Assembly: GCA_900708905.1 (NCBI GenBank)
Contig: CAADRB010000002.1
Span: 1,590,145 to 1,654,144 of the forward strand
Length of the DNA stretch: 64,000 nt
Reading direction: 5' to 3'
DNA from: Hymenolepis diminuta
Lineage: Eukaryota > Platyhelminthes > Cestoda > Cyclophyllidea > Hymenolepididae
The notes under the pieces are model-generated. The model was not told the DNA's origin and ran no database searches. It was given only the letters and a program-made list of their open reading frames with translations. Position numbers and translations under genes: made by a program. Positions 1 to 15,838 of the stretch are shown here, piece by piece. Within the stretch, counting starts at the first letter, position 1; every line of letters starts with the position of its first letter.

Positions 1-3000
1 CACTTAACGATCACAATGTTTAGAAATCATTTTTAACATTGTTTTTCTTCAATTAACTACATTCTCGCTCATTCTGTACTCCACGAATCTATTTGAACAC
101 ATTTAATTTGACAAAAAGCTCATCTGTATGAAAAGGTGGTGAGCCAAAGGGTCTGTGTGCCAAGGACTCATTGAGAAATTTTAATATTTCTTAAACGTTT
201 AACACCTCATTATAATTATGGAACTTGCTAATAATTAGCAACTGGGCCAAATTTTCGGTGAAAAGTCGGAATTTAAAAATTTGTGCGCCCTTTTGCTCGA
301 TTTCACTTTTAAACATCTTTGATGGAAAGCTTGACCATTACCAATTGTACACTGACAAGCTAAAGTATCTATTAAAAGCCCATTTCTCTGATCGATGACT
401 GTTTTGATCATTGTTCGTCTGCATTTTTTCTTTAAAAGAGTGTGCGAATACGTATATTTCCTATCAATTCCCCTTATTTCCTAATTCATAATTCATGCTA
501 CCACTTTGAAAACGAAATGTAGTATATTATTCGAAAATTCTAAATATTAATTGCATTTATAAAAGCTTTTTGAGCGGAATGATATAGTTTACCTATTGAA
601 TGAGTGAGTATAGAAGTGCATATGCTTGACCTCCATAAAACTACATTCTTCTCTTAAACTTTCTATTTCTCTACTTTCTTTAGGATGTTCTTTAAAAGTT
701 CGCATTTTGTCTAGTCGGTGATAAGTTCTTCTGGATCTTGGTATATCATATGCTCTATTTTTGGTTGAACATAGTTTGAATCCTAATTCAAAGAACTGGG
801 TCGTCGAGGAAATTGAATAATCATAGTCTATCCGGAAATTTTAAATTTCTCTTTAATATCTTTCATTTACACTAATAAGGTGGCTAGTATTACAAGTTCA
901 ATTGGGGTTTAATGCGAATACTTAACTATGAAGTATGATATTTCAGAGGAAGCTTTATTTAAAAATTCTTAAATATCCAGAAATGGAAAATAATTGATCT
1001 TCGCTTTGTTCATTTTTTTGTAATTCATGTTTATTTCAAGAATTTAGGTTTAATTTTAATTCAGACATGTCATTAATCGATTCTAGAATATGGAATCGTT
1101 CCATCACTAAAACATCTTGAATCTTTCCATACGTTCCATTTGATATAATACGAAACACGATCACATCTATTCAAACTTTTGTCTATTTTGGTTTCATATG
1201 TGTTTTTTTCTTCCATGTCTGTTTGAACTGAAGTTTAAGGAAAGTGAAAAGGGCAGTGTTCGAAAAGTTAATAAAATCGAACTTAACTAATTTCTTGCCG
1301 AATTTGGTGAACGAAGACAAGTCTTTATATATGTGGATTTAGACTAGTTAACTGAATATTCAAGAACCTAGTCCTAATAGACCATTTGCGAGCATCTAAA
1401 TCGCCAAAATAAGGAAAAAATGATTGTTAGATCCTGATATTGCAGATTTCCTCAACCCGAGGTCGCAAACTTCTCATAATCTGTGGCCGCTGAATGAAAC
1501 AAATATATCATATATTTCAAAGTAACCTCGAATAAAACCAAACCCTTTGAAGGAAACTGTGGAGTAGGATCTTAGATTCTCCTTGGTAAGAAAATCTCAA
1601 TATACAGTCCCTCTCCTGATCATCAGGTTTGGTATCAAACCCATTATTCCTGACTTTTTTGTGTGCAGACTGATCGTTATATCACTGACACATAGGGGTC
1701 GAGATCAAATTTTTGCTTATTAAGATGCAGATCAGTGGCAATGACCTAAATTATCCAGGGATTTATAAAAATGGATGTTCTACGCATCCTTAGCCGAGAA
1801 GAAGGCACTCTGGACAATTGCTCTAATGGATTTCGAAAATCAATTCTAATCAATGTATTTGTATCCCCTTGACTGAAATTACCACTAGATCTCTAGATAA
1901 TAAGATAATATAAGGTCTCATCGACCTCTGTAAGATTCTATGAAATCCATATTTTCAGTTATATACTACCTGTCACCTCATATGGAACGACACAGTGTAC
2001 AACATGACTTTCATTCATATACGGACATGAGGTAGTTTTGGTAAGCAAAAGTCTATTAGATTAATTCTGAAAGACAAACCCATTTACATTGTTGACGTAG
2101 CTAGTGGTTACTTCCTTTTTTAAAACAGAAACCCTATAAATAATAAAATCACAATTTGGTCATATCAGAAATAAGAACCCTGCTCTATTGTTTTTAGAGC
2201 GATATTAAGAGAAAGCCTTAAGCATTGGAAACTTCCTATAGAATAGCTATAAAAAGAAGAGTGAGGACTTGGACTAAGATTCATAATCTCCTTATGCACT
2301 TACCGAATGCGACGAAATTACTTAAACTGAATTAGCAAAATTACTTGAGACGGGAATCCAAAATTGATATTAAATGTCAATGAGCTTGAGAGAGGATGAT
2401 TATCAGACAATGTTGACGAGAAATGGTATCTTCACATAGCAGGTATAAGTTGGCTAAAGTTTTGAGGTGAATTAGAAAAATAATAACTTAACGGACTCTA
2501 GGTGCCAATCACCAGTTCGAGATATATAGTCAACCCAAGCGATATTTATAACAAGAAAAGTCAAGAACGATAGAGTTTTTAAGTATCTACAGCCCTCCAG
2601 TCATACTACCGTTTCATATTTTCATATTCTCTGAAAAAATGCAAGATACTGACAGTTATTCAGTGTGTAAGTACATGTTCATTAAATATGGTAAAGTACA
2701 ACTGACTTTTTTGCAATGCAAGTCTCTTCAAAGGATTTTTTGAAAAGCAACATCAAATATTCTTCAGGGGTGAGAAGAGAAGAAGTAAAATCCCCAATTC
2801 CATGGACCGAATTTCCTCAACCTTTTCCCATGCTCATTCTTGTCCGACTAATTTTAATGTACACTGTCTTTATAAATAAATGGACATTTATATTCTTCTT
2901 CGCGTGATGTAAAGATGGGAGAGATGAGACCAGTCAATCAAAAAAATTGGCACAGTTTTGGGTAAACGTTCCCTTCGGCAATCAGATTATTCAGAAATAG

Positions 3001-3870
3001 ATGAAAATCTTCGATCCAATAAAAAAATTTTGAATCAATAGCTCTTACATCAAGCATCAACTTAATTAAACACCCGAAAATCCCTCGAGGAAAAATCTAG
3101 AGAACGAAAACTTTAAATTTCTCTCTTCCCTTTTAATAAGAAATTCAAGATGGTCAGCTGTATAGTTCCCTTTCTAATCCGCATGATTGATAAATACTTA
3201 ATCTAATGATGTTTTATTACAAGATCATATATCCATGCCCCCATCAGACTAACATGTCCTACGGCACTTACCATTAGCTAAAAAGAACACAAAAACACCG
3301 CCATATGATTATCGTTTGTAAATCAGGAAGTGATATTTCATTCATTGGGTGCGTATCGATAAAATGCCCAGCCTATAAATCTTTCCATACCATCGAGAGC
3401 CCTTTTGTGGATTTGTGAGGACATTAATGAATATCAAATTTGTTTCAAGAAAATGTTTCTTCTTGGATGGAAAGTTCATTGAAATTGGCAATAAAATCGG
3501 CGAATATGCGCCAAAGTTCCGAATTTCTGCTTAAAGATTACCGTCAATTTGCTTTGCACTGTGTTAAAATAGGTAATAGAAGAATGGATATCAAAATTGT
3601 TGTAACATTAGTGAAGCTGCTTGAGCAAAAAATCTCCAATAGTGAGACTAGTTTATCCTGACCCAAGCACTACAAACTGAAGTCCCGATTCCAAATCATG
3701 CTGCAATGCGGCTAACTGTATGAGAATTTTCGTAGAAACGAGCTCCAACCACTTCAAACGCCCTTTTTTCTGATGTTTCAAAACTTGGAAAAAAATAATG
3801 AAGGTTAAATTGTCAACTATTTAGATGTCATCCTCTGTTCTGACATTGGGATCGATGCTAAAGTTAATAA

Positions 3871-4085
3871 CTCCAAAGCCCATTTAGGAGAGTGTTTTCT
3901 AACACTCATGCTGAATATCACGTAGCCTTCATGGTGAGAAATTCGAATTATGGCAAATCAGTCAGACTTAACCAGTGTGACTGACCATTTCGCTCACAAA
4001 GTATGTACCGATGGGAGTCGAACCCAAGATTTCTGACTTCGCAGGCGAGGTCGTTAATTGTTGCTCCTCCGGTGCACTATGGCCA
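3871..4085 (-). repeat. tRNA-derived SINE copy
   Basis: The minus strand reads as a tRNA-like head (right end) followed by a tail shared with other copies. The complement of 4014-4024 is GGTTCGACTCC, a perfect fit to the pol III B-box GGTTCGANTCC, and an A-box-like TGGC..AGTG lies upstream. Tail landmarks shared with other copies are the complements of CCAGTGTGACTG, CTAACACTCAT and AAGCCCATTTAGGAG. Diverged copy with no flanking duplication recognised. Confidence 0.7.
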
Positions 4086-7000
4086 ATTTTAATGTCTTCT
4101 TAAAAATTCTGAGGAGAAGCTGGTGGGTAGCTTTAATAAATAAATGAGAAGAGATCTTAGCTGAAAGTTAAACGAGAGAAAACCCTAAATTACATGAACC
4201 GAAATTCTCCTCTCCTTTCCTCAAATTTACGACTTTAAAAATATGGTTATGGATAATTAGTATAATTAAACAGGCAATTATAAGTATAAGATATTAATAA
4301 TTGACAGTTTTCACTCTTATAAGAAAAAAATTTCTCGGATATTAATCTTGAACACTGTGGCATTTCTATAATTGAGAAATCTGCATTCGGCCAGGAGTCT
4401 CGAGTGTCTCATTACTTACCGTTTATTCAAGTTAATCTAAGAATGGTAAATGATAAAACCACCAGTAAATAAATGAATACGGATCACTTTGAACTCTAAT
4501 TAGTCTACTCTGATCACTTGCTGATTGAATATGGCAACTACAAGGGAATTTTCTGGATCCGTTCCGTGAGAAATTGGTGGTTCGTATTATCGCGAACGAA
4601 CAAGAAATTCTTGTCCGTCCTGTTTCTTCAAGTTCAGGAAGTCCACCTACGCACTCCACCCACAGAAAGCCAGACATCGACAGACAGATTGAGAGACATC
4701 GTTCAAAGTACTTGATTCTTTTAATTTACTCCCACTCATTCTCAAGAGCAATTTCACAACCATTCGGCTAATTAGATTAGTTGATAGGGCAAGAAAAAAA
4801 GGTACATATTGAGCGCAGTATACCCCTGTTCTAGTTAGCACCTACGTAATTTCTCCTACCTACTTCTCATCAAGTTAAAAACGTGAGAGAGTCGCCCTAG
4901 CAACTACACTTTGAGTCCGGGTGAACATCCGGACAATTGGTTTTGCTCATCCACTTCGACCACACTGTTTTCTAATGCGACCTTGAGATAGTGAAGGAAT
5001 TCTTTTTACACTGATTAGCCCTCCCAGGTCAGAGTTTAGGACATGCTTTTACCTTAAAATATAAGGTCAGTCTGCTTCACCTCTCTCACCTTGGTAGGTT
5101 AAGATGACCCAAGAGAAGTGATTGGCAAATTAGAGATGCTAATTTTTCTACTACAAGATGCAATTTGTGGTTGGACAGCTGCAAATGTGTTCGTGACGGT
5201 TGTTGGATGGAAATTAGTACACACAATTTTGGGTTTCTTGGATCGTGAGAGCCTGAACTGGACTATATCTTGGCCACGCGCAGCGACTTAAACAGGAGAG
5301 ATGACAATTTAATTTAATTTTGCACCTGTTTCCTTAAATTTGCCTTAACTAAAGATAATCAACGCTTCCTTCTTAAGTAGGTTCTCATAAATTAATAAAC
5401 AGAAAACCTCTAGAATATGGAGACTGTTTACTACTGTCATCATTTCATTTTTAAATTAGTGATAAAAAATTAAATATGAAAGTTTCGTTCTGTAAAGGGT
5501 GCCTATCTTTTCCATTTAGAATTTAGAAATATTAATGGCTAGTTGCTTAATTCGAATAATACCTGAAGGAATCGATTGTCTAAATTACTGTAAATTGAAG
5601 ATGTTTTGAAGCCTTTTAAGTTAATCACCTTCTCTTTTTGATTAGACGAGAATATGGTATAAAAAACTCAAATTTACCGATAAATTTTATTTTAAGTAGT
5701 ATGTGAATTATAAGTAGCCTATGAGTGTCCTGAAATAGATGACCTTGGAAACCCTCCGAAGTTACTTACCGATCTACAAATTATTTGCTCGGTGAAAAAT
5801 TGGGAATTCCGATGCTATTAGGAAAGGTTTGTTTATTTAAAAAGAAATTATTATAGTTCGGTCATATGTGAGCATAAAAGTAGGATATATGCATAGTTTA
5901 AAAAATGGCCTCAGATACATCCTAAATTTATCAGTCAATTTAAGCTGCTCCAAATGAATAATTTCCAGAATGAGGAATGGGCAATTAAGGTGTTCTCTAA
6001 AAAATTCTAAAATTCGAGAAAATTGGATGACGTAAAGTTGTGATTATCGATTATTTCTTGAAAGTTCGTACAGGGGATCGCATTTTCAGTAGGTGCACTG
6101 CACTGATCTTCGATTGGGAATGAGATCCCAAATTTCCTTATTTTACTTCCCCTAATTTGGTGAAAAATGGTGTTTAACTCTAGTGCTATCGAGCTCATCA
6201 CTGACTAATTAAAATCAACAGTTCCCACCGGTCCTATAAATAAAAGTCTTATAAAACGCATACAACCGCTTTAAAAATGGATTTTATTTATATTATGGGT
6301 CCATAAGCCAATAATGACCCGAAAATAAGAAGAAATATGAAAGATTATGCAATATTAAACGGAAATTTTTCATTCCATCCTGAAACAAATTTGAAATGAC
6401 AGACGGAGGTGGTTGGCCAGCTTAACGACTCCTATGACCTTAGGATCCTGAGGTCAGAAACTTCAAATTACTGAAGCGTACTGCTCATTCAAGTGACTTT
6501 GTGACTTCCCTTGGAGAAATACCGTCTAGATACCTTTAATCTCCCCCTTGAAGTCATTAATTTACGCCCGACCTCTTTAGGACATAAACCGATGAATCAT
6601 CTGGCGCATGAACGTCTGATTAAAATTTGAAATTAGATCTAGACATAATTTCATAAAAATTTTAAAAAATACAGGTAATTATTAATAAATAACATTCAGT
6701 AGAATACACTATTGGCAGAGTCTCAAATCATCTAAACCTTTCCAAGCTTCAACGAACTTCAGGGACCTCAGGAAAGAGTTAGAGATGATTAGGAGAGGAC
6801 AAAGAAGGTGTAACTAGTAAAGTAAAATAATTACATGGTTAGAACAGATGGAGACTTAATCCGCGTAAATTAGACCATTGGGGCAAAAATCAATAAGAAA
6901 TATAATGGGTAAAGGGTGAGTCATAGGTAAAAAGTAACATAAATCGATGGTTAATGCCTTGAAAAAAATTGGAAAAGAACTCTGATAGCGACTTTTCTGG

Positions 7001-10000
7001 GCTGGTTATCGTCTAATGTGCGACGACTTAACAAATTAACACCAACTATTATTTTAGAGCCATGTAGTATGTTTGTATAAAATTGAAAATCTTTATTGGG
7101 CTCGAGGAAGAGACAGGAACGTCATCTTTTTTCTCAAGTGAAAGAGGGCCGTTCCCTTCTTTACTATATCTGGAAACTTACTATCAATTTCAATATTCGA
7201 TTTAAAAACCAAATCAAATTCAGTCTGCCTCTTCTGCCTGCTTTAGACGGTCATAAGATACAAATTAATCGATTGGCATGACCAACCACTCAGTTTAACG
7301 ATCCGTTAAAAAACTTAATATCACAAACGGGAACTCACCTAGGAACCAGAAGTCAGTCAATGAAGTTTGAATATGAAACATTACACAATGAATTATGCTC
7401 CTTATGAGAAATTGAATAACAGCGCACGCAATAAGACACTTGGTGGTTCGATTTCATTGTTTGCTTCCAATAGACTCCTTTTTTGATGCTTTCACTGTGT
7501 CCCGTGTTAAGATGCATTTTGTTGTGCCATAGGTAACAATACTAATGCAACCGATAAAATGATATCGAGACCTGCTATCTATCATGTAAACAAGGAGAAC
7601 TCATCGAAGTATGGTCATTTATAACTTATTTCATGAATTGAAGAAAGGATTCCTCTTGCACCTCTGATTGGTAAATTTGCATTTGGACATCCTTCTACTA
7701 AACAGTACTCATTCTAATCGCGATATTTCTTACAAGATGACCAAATTCACCCGCAAATGCTTCCTAAAACGTATTTTAAACAATGAAAAACCCTGTAACT
7801 TTGTATTTGTTCTTGACATTATTATTATTTTAAACCGAATCCTAAATTGAGAACAAAACCGTGCCTATTCTGTTCGATTACAACTTTAAAAAACTGCAAC
7901 TTCTATAAATGAATGTGCTTTAACATAAATTCTGAAGCAGGTATAATTGTTAGCATTCTATATACTAAGTATGCTCTCAGATCTGTGTACCAGATTATGA
8001 ACTTTAATGTGACTCTGCCCAGAGATCTCAAATTAAATTTTAAATCGCAGTTATCTGAAGCCAGGGGAGCCTTTAAGGATTAGAAAAAACCCCAACCTAA
8101 GCTTCGACTCGGGCCTAAGAAAGTGTGGGACTTTGCCAAATTCGACTGGCCTTTTTAATTTATGAATGAGAACCCGTTTACCTTTCTCCATATTTGAATA
8201 CTGTGATTTTAAGCAACCTACGTTAACAAAACTTCAATCCCATTTTTTCAGGAACTCGAAGTTTGGTCAAGGTCAAACGGCGTTAATCTAAATGAGGACA
8301 AAACCATCGAGCACGATCTCTCAAGGTTACTGCATATCTTCTCACGATCAAATTACAAATTCGGGACAACTCTTAACAAACCTCTACACATCCGAAATTT
8401 CGAAGGCAAAATAACAACCAAATTTGGGACGGAGTTTCACAAAAGTGAGGGAGGTGGATGGGGACTAATATTAGCCCAGTTGAAGGCACGAATTGGAAGA
8501 GGTTAGTCACCCGGATTCAACTGGGAATGCGAACATGTGTGGAAAAAGGAGAGATGTTCACAAAAATTTAATTCCCCTCGCCTAGTGGAAACATTCTCCC
8601 CTCTCCCTCTGCCCTATCATCCACATTAAAACACATCAACAACAAAGAACATTAGTCATCGTTGGAATGAGAGAGCTATTTAATCGAATTAACCATCTCC
8701 GATGTTTCTTCCCTCGTCAAGCACTTAACTCCTCACATGGACTAATTTGTCGATTCTTGGAACATGGGATTGCCCTTTCTCTCTATTGGAATGAAATGAG
8801 TAGTTCATTTACTTAGTAGATTTTTAAATTTGAGTTTTTTATTTATATTAAATAAATTCTATCCTCCTGTCTTGAAATCATATGAACTTCGCTCAAAGTA
8901 TTGTTATATTAGGATATGTAAAGGGGCACCCAAAATCGAAGAACAGAAAAAGTAAATCGAGCAGATGATAATGTGGAGATGAGAGAAGAAAGTTCAAGGA
9001 TTCAAGAGGGTTTACCTCATTTGATTTCTGCTGTAACAAGAGCTGGTATTTCACAGTTCAAACTTAAAATTTGATAAGGGAAATCTTGACTAGAAGATAT
9101 GCGCTCCAAATTTAGTTAAATTTTATTTGCTAGATTTGTCTAAAGTGTTCAGAGTTGATTGACAAGTAGACTGATTTGAAAGTTAGTTCATACCATCTCA
9201 GTATTTCTGTCCCTCAAGTAACAAGATGATGTTGGTAGATAAATGTTGCAAATTTTTTAATAAGTCGTTTCATTTGCCTTCAAGGTGAATGCTGTGCAAA
9301 ATGCATTAATTATTCAATTTGCCTCACTTTCCAAACATCTATTTCAAGTTGAAAAACCTTCATCTATAATAAGAGATCGCAATTGGTAATATCGGTTGAA
9401 GGCACACGCTTTTAAATGCTCGGTTTGAGTTGAAGGGTATAATTTTGGAGTTCCTCATTTTCAATGATGCATCTATTGATCAGTAACGCTACGCTCAACT
9501 GGTTATTTCAAAGTGGTGATTCTCCTATGAATCGGCCACGCAACTAGAGCACGTTACTAATGTCACTTAAATGACGTACAAAACTATCGCCACCTAACTT
9601 AAAGAAAACAGGCTTTTGGTGACTGGAGAGTTACATTTCACATCTGGACGCATATATAAGCATCCATATTTGTTGCTAACTTTCAGGACTCAACTAGTTC
9701 CAAACCTCGAAACTATTTTGTTGAGGAAATCGCCTTCTTCCACCCCTCCCTCTATATCGATGGCAACCAACACGGTTGAACGCTTAATCGTTGAGTATCA
9801 AACTTGCGAACTCATGACTAAGGAGCGTTGATTCTTGCAAATATGAACCGGTTAAAGCATATCTAACTTTTTTCAATAGGGTATATATTACACTTCATTG
9901 ATCCTCTAAATATAAGATCCCAAATGTTGATAGCTAGAAATGTCTTGCTCAATTAACACAGCTGTACATTGACTGAAACGCTCAAAAAGATCAGATAAAT

Positions 10001-10714
10001 GGGAAGGGAAAGTAGTTAGCCCGGCTTTGACGTGGAACCAAAGTGGGTGGTACCGCGACTAGACAGAGGGGGGAGAGTACTCCCAAACGAGACACATAAT
10101 TCTCTTTACTTCTGCTTCTCCTTTTATACCCTAGACCACACTGTCTTAGGCATACCCGCGGAAATAAGTCCTTCACCATTTAGTTTCTTTTTTTAGGGTA
10201 TGTAGCCCTTAGTTGTGGCAACTCATGAGTCTGATAAGTTGATCTACCCAGCTGAGGGTACTAGTCATAAATAAGTTCTCTGATCTCTTTTATTTCAAGT
10301 CTAGTTGACTAATCCGACCGTCTGTTGATACGATGGGTCTCGATTTGGGAATGAAGAAAGATGCATATTTTCTGATAAGGGAAAGCTTCCCTTTAAACTT
10401 CCATTTTGAAACAGTATTGGAAAATTTGGATTTCGGTGGCATTGTGGCCAAAGTACATGTTTACCATGTCAGAGATTGCGATATCAACGCTCATCGATCC
10501 ACCTTCAGTAACGTGGATGGCTGACCGCACTGGTTATTTCCTGTCAACAAGCGCAATTCTAGAATGCGATTTATCCATATCTTTCCTCTACTCAATTTGA
10601 ACAATGTCAGCACTTTCCTCAATGGGTTGAGAATTAATGAATAACGAAAGCATGTCGACGGGTTACGAGACCATGCCAACCGGTTCGTTAATTAACCATG
10701 AGGTGAATAGTGCT

Positions 10715-10865
10715 TTTCAAGACAACTAAGCCCTACTAAACTTGACTTGGGTAGAGAGAAAGTATCCTGAGTTGCTCTCTTGCTGACCGTAATTAAAGGG
10801 GATCACTGATGAGCATTGATCTCGTTGCTTCATACTTGGTAGATGTACACGATCATCGTGCACTT
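10715..10865 (-). repeat. tRNA-derived SINE copy (degenerate)
   Basis: Shares with other copies the block CTTGGGTAGAG, then GATGAGCATTGATCTCGTT and TACTTGGTAGATGTAC in the same order. The head is decayed and no clean A-box remains. Confidence 0.55.
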
Positions 10866-13800
10866 TTAAAACCATGTATTCATTATTAAACTATTCAGAT
10901 CAGTATATTCTTATCACTTAATTTAAGTAGAATGAAGATATTCTGGAACTTCTCCGATGAGAAACCAACAATTTTCAGCCCATATACTGAATATCAACCA
11001 GATCTATTGGACATTCTGATTTGAAGTTGGAATCGCCTGACCACATTTTACCATTCATTAACAAAAAGGAATAATTAGAAAACTGTTAGTAGATCAAAGC
11101 TCTAATTTCCTCCCATCAAAGTTCGATAGATTAATTATCACGTTCACACTTTTTTTCACTTGAATGAGGAGAGTTGTCTAGATAGCGAGACCTAATCGAT
11201 CACACAAACATTAAGCAGTCTCCATCCGCGTTGATTAAACTATCACCGACACAGACAGGGCTCATTAATTTGCAAAAGTTAGTCAGACAAAGTATGTCGA
11301 AAAATGCAGACAGTCGCACTTTAACGTCAACACTCCTGTATGGTACGGGATGATGGTTAAACATTTTAGATCAGTGGTGTAGGAAAAAATGGAACAGCTG
11401 AGTAGATCTATGATTTTCGAGGAGTCAATAAGAAGCAGGGTATGCGATAAAATTTACACTTAAAGAAACACTAGATTCGATGGATGGATTATTTAAATTA
11501 TTGGTAATCTAAAATTGAATTCTTGAAAGATTTGGGTTTGGAAGACACTGAAATCTGGCTCTAGGGGAAAGAACTATTTCCCAGAACTTCTAAGCAAACT
11601 ATCTCAATTTCGTCATCAGTATTTCAATTATAAACTGGCTTTCCTAATCAGTAGAGATTGGAGTTAAAACCCACACCGGTGTCACTGATTATATCCTATT
11701 GAACTATGGTTACCCAAATATTAAAACTGAGGGTTATAAGTGTGTTTATTAAAAAAAAAATTAATTAAACCATAAAGATTCGATTTTGCCTCAAAAATGT
11801 CTGAACCATTATTGGCAAGCACCGAAAATCAGATGTCAGATCAAAAATAGATTCACAGATATATCTATGAATTCGTCAGCTTGCAGTTAGATCCCTGATT
11901 TAAATCAAGATTACAATAGCTGGTGAGAGTAATTATTGAAAATTTGGAGTAAATGAATGTGTTACTTAATGGATTAAAGTAAAATTAAGAGACCCAGTGA
12001 AATGACGCAGTGAAGAGAGTATAAACAGCAATTGATTTAAGCAATGTTAATTAAAAGTAATTTATGTTAAACTCAATGTTTTTTTTGAAAAAAACAAGCT
12101 TATTATCTAATTCTTGAGTAATAAAACGTATTTCACTTTAATAGAGTAGCGTAAAATTATGCGTGGTAATTATTATCTAGAAGTTTTAAGCATGTAAATT
12201 CATTTAGACATTACCAAAAGCAAATGCTTAATAAAATTAATTTCATCTCCTCTGCAAAACTGATGATAAAGTTCTTCCGCCTTAATAAGACGAAGCCAAC
12301 TTTAATATCCGCAGAAAAAAGAAAAAAATTTTGCTAAATAACTATTTTATGAAAAGCCAATTTAAAGTAGAATAAAAGACTAATTAGGAGCACTTTTTTC
12401 ATTTTGACCAACAACATCAGCTTGTATGGCAAACCAGTCTAAATTCAGCTGCTTAAAACATTTAAATAACTTTCAAGACAATGAATTTAATAATAATTAA
12501 TTGCTTCAGTTGAAATAAAGTTTCATGAGATTGCATTTTGATTTGGGTGAAAATATGCAGTACGTGTAATAGTAAGCGTGAGTACGTGTTTTAGCACAAC
12601 AGTAATTAGATTTATTTTCACTTAATGTCTCCTTATAACTCAATTATTTTCTCTACAAAACTAAGAAGTTATTGGAGCATTATAGAATATTCTTGAAGTG
12701 GAGGGAGAAAAGCTTGTTTTGAATTTAAAAAGCATCGGTGACCTTTAATTTATCTGATTGGTCGTCATGTCGTATGAGCCTATACTTGCAGTGCTCTCCT
12801 TGTAAATACCACAAAAATGATTTCATCTCTACACCACTTCTAGGCCAGAAAAAAGTAGAAAAGCATGAATAGCGAGGGACATAAATTATTTCCTCCAACT
12901 GGGAAATTTACTTTCAGTCAAGCCCCGGTAGATCAGTACTAACCAATGTGACTGAATATTTCGATTACAGGACTGGTATACTGATATGCTGATATTAACA
13001 TTTGGCATATTAATTCATGATTTATTTTTGAATATTGCTTTCTCATTCGTAATTCACGAAATTGTTCAATATATATGTACATTTTTTCCTAAACTTGGCT
13101 GCACACTATGGACGGAAAGTTATTATATGGACCCTTTAATGTTTTAAATTACGTACAGTTTGCAACAATCTAGATTCAGAAAAAATGATATTCCAGTACA
13201 GTCAACAATTTTAAATGAGAAATAATAATCAGTTAATTAGTTAATCGATTAAAAGGACTAGTTGATTTATCTTCTACTCTGAATTTCAGATCAAAATATT
13301 AAGATCAGATGTATAAACTACTGTAGTGATTCCCAATGCAAAACATCATATTATTCCGTTTTAAAATAAGAGTTGATTGATTGCTTATTCGAAGGAATTC
13401 AGTAAAAATATACCTGGAATGTATTATTATACAAGCAAAATAGCTAGATATTTTAATAAAGTTGTCAAAGTTAAGATAAGATAATTAATTTTGTGTCCAC
13501 TTTTTCGGACACAAATATTTAAATAAATTAGCCGTTCTGAATATTTAATCGCAATTTGATTATTTGAGTATAAGAGTATGGGCACGATTATTTAATAAAA
13601 GAGGCAAGTGGATAGATAACTTATATGGAAATAGACTTGTCAGCTTAACAACAAAGAAACAAAAGGAAATAGGCCTTCGTGCAGTCCGACACTTGCTTAT
13701 AATGTTTATATTAATTTATATTTGAGAGTAAGATCCTATTATAACACTAAACGAATCTCGACTTAACTTTGATTGGATAATATTTACAGACGCATTAACT

Positions 13801-15838
13801 TTTGATTGGTCACTCTGTGGACCATATTTAAACCGTTTCGCAAATATTTTTCCAAGCGTTTTATAGGCCACGTTGAAAGCAATATTATTTAGATTTACTG
13901 GTATAAATAAATAATCTCTATTTTATTCTGAATATTTTCAGCATTATTTTATTATAGTGTATTTGTGAAAAGTTAGCTGATTGCTTTTTAATGCGATTTG
14001 TGATTTGCCAATAAATTCCAAACTTTATCATTAATCAAATAGTGGAGATATCGTTCGAAACATTTTGCATTTTTATATGTGAATTTCAATCAATTTTGTT
14101 TTTTTTTTCATTTGGACAAAAGCAAATTTATTCTGCTACTTTAATCTAGACGATTTACATGCAATATACATTACATTTTTCTAATTTTCGATGACACTTA
14201 TTTCATATGATAGAAGTTTTCATTGACGCATTTTGTTATTTTAATGACTTCATGTTGATATTTGTTAATCTTAAGTTTATCTCAAGCGTCGACGTACATG
14301 TTTTATTGTTATAAAAGGGAATGCACTTAAATAAATGAATAATTACACGGCATAATACCAGGAAAATTAGGATATATCTTAATAATAACGAACATGTCAT
14401 AGCACTTATTCTTCAAATTTTCCAAATGAGAAAGTTTTATATTCAAGAATGATGGCAGAAAACAAAAGTAAACACTGCCGACAAAAACCGACCAATTTAT
14501 ACCACAATTAATACTTTATTGATTGTTTTCACTTTAAAAATGCTAAAAATTGCTTGTCTCCACCACATACTATATTTTCATATAACAATAACCTTATTTC
14601 ACCCGAAAAGGCGGAAATCCAATGGCTAATTACCGACTTCAATCTGATTGGGCATTTTATCTGAAATAAAATCATACAAGGACACTTTTAGGAAGCCTAA
14701 TCGATTATTCTCATTTCACTGAAGAGAAGCTTGCCAGCTTCGTCTCCCATACACTGAATTATCGATTATTGGATTTCCTCGCTCACACCCGACTTTTTAA
14801 GACCACCTGTGGAAAAGCCGACGGTGTAATTATTGGTCAACTAAGCAGCCAATCAATTATCACATATTCAAGCCCATATAAGTAAATTTATTTTGTTAGT
14901 AAAAAACCCTCTATTAAGCTATAAGTCCTCTTTTTTTCCATTCCTTAAGTCTGAGTAGCTGTAGTTTTAATAAAGAGCAACTGAAAAGCTATAAAGGACA
15001 ACATAAGATTTTATACTTTTGGAACAAATAATTTTATTTACTTGACAGTAATGTACTAATGTTGAGACTGGGCAGAAAGACACGATTTATGCGGAATCTT
15101 GTGAACTCTAGATCGGTTTGCTGCTAATATGTGATTCAGTTGAGTTATATACTCATACAAAATGTTACCAACAAACCCAACTAAGAATAATGGACATGAG
15201 TTCCTTTCTTCCTTATATCTACTCCTAAACAAAGTGACTTGAAATTGCAGTCGATAATTTTTCTACACAACGGAGTGATTAAAACACAGCTCACTATTTT
15301 TGAAATGGAATAACTAATTATTAATCAGCTCTTAATATAAAAGGGAGAATGACACAATACAATGAGATTTCACTTACAATTTAAATTATACACGAGTTTC
15401 CGAACCATTCACGATGCCATTATCGAGTCAGTGATCTTAAATTAGTCTTCGAGCAAGCACTTCTGTATTGAAATTATACAATTTTTGCCCCCACATATTT
15501 GCTTTCAAACTTCTTAGTGCGTACCAATAACTTAGCGCACCTGGATCTTCTTACAGAGAACTGTTCTATTTTTCACCTTCAACAAAATTCTATTTAGCCC
15601 ATGCACAAACAGTATCTGGATTAATAGAATTCAATATTGAATATTGACGTAGGTTACCCATACACCCAAAAGACAGACACCAAGACGAAAATATAGCCCG
15701 AAAACGCACATTGCCTACGCAAAAATGCAGCAAACAAAATTTGTAATAGTAAATATTAATAACCTTGTAAATTATATTAATAATGCTCCATCTACAATCT
15801 GGTAGGAGAAATAAAATTAAACTCCCAATAAAATATAG

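Larger units (their letters stand above)
1..15832. other. intergenic, no gene supported
   Basis: No open frame here shows a recognisable domain, a paired splice structure or a signal peptide; those present are short and AT-driven, often opening at non-ATG codons. Decayed SINE copies lie at 3871-4085 and 10715-10865. The stretch 11750-15300 is especially AT-rich with A and T runs. An AATAAA on the minus strand (15033-15038) is a possible but distant polyadenylation signal for the Cdc25 gene, about 800 bases past its stop. Confidence 0.6.

Noticed and set aside
4432..4771. Overlapping open frames on both strands
   Set aside because: They are mutual shadows without domains or splice context.
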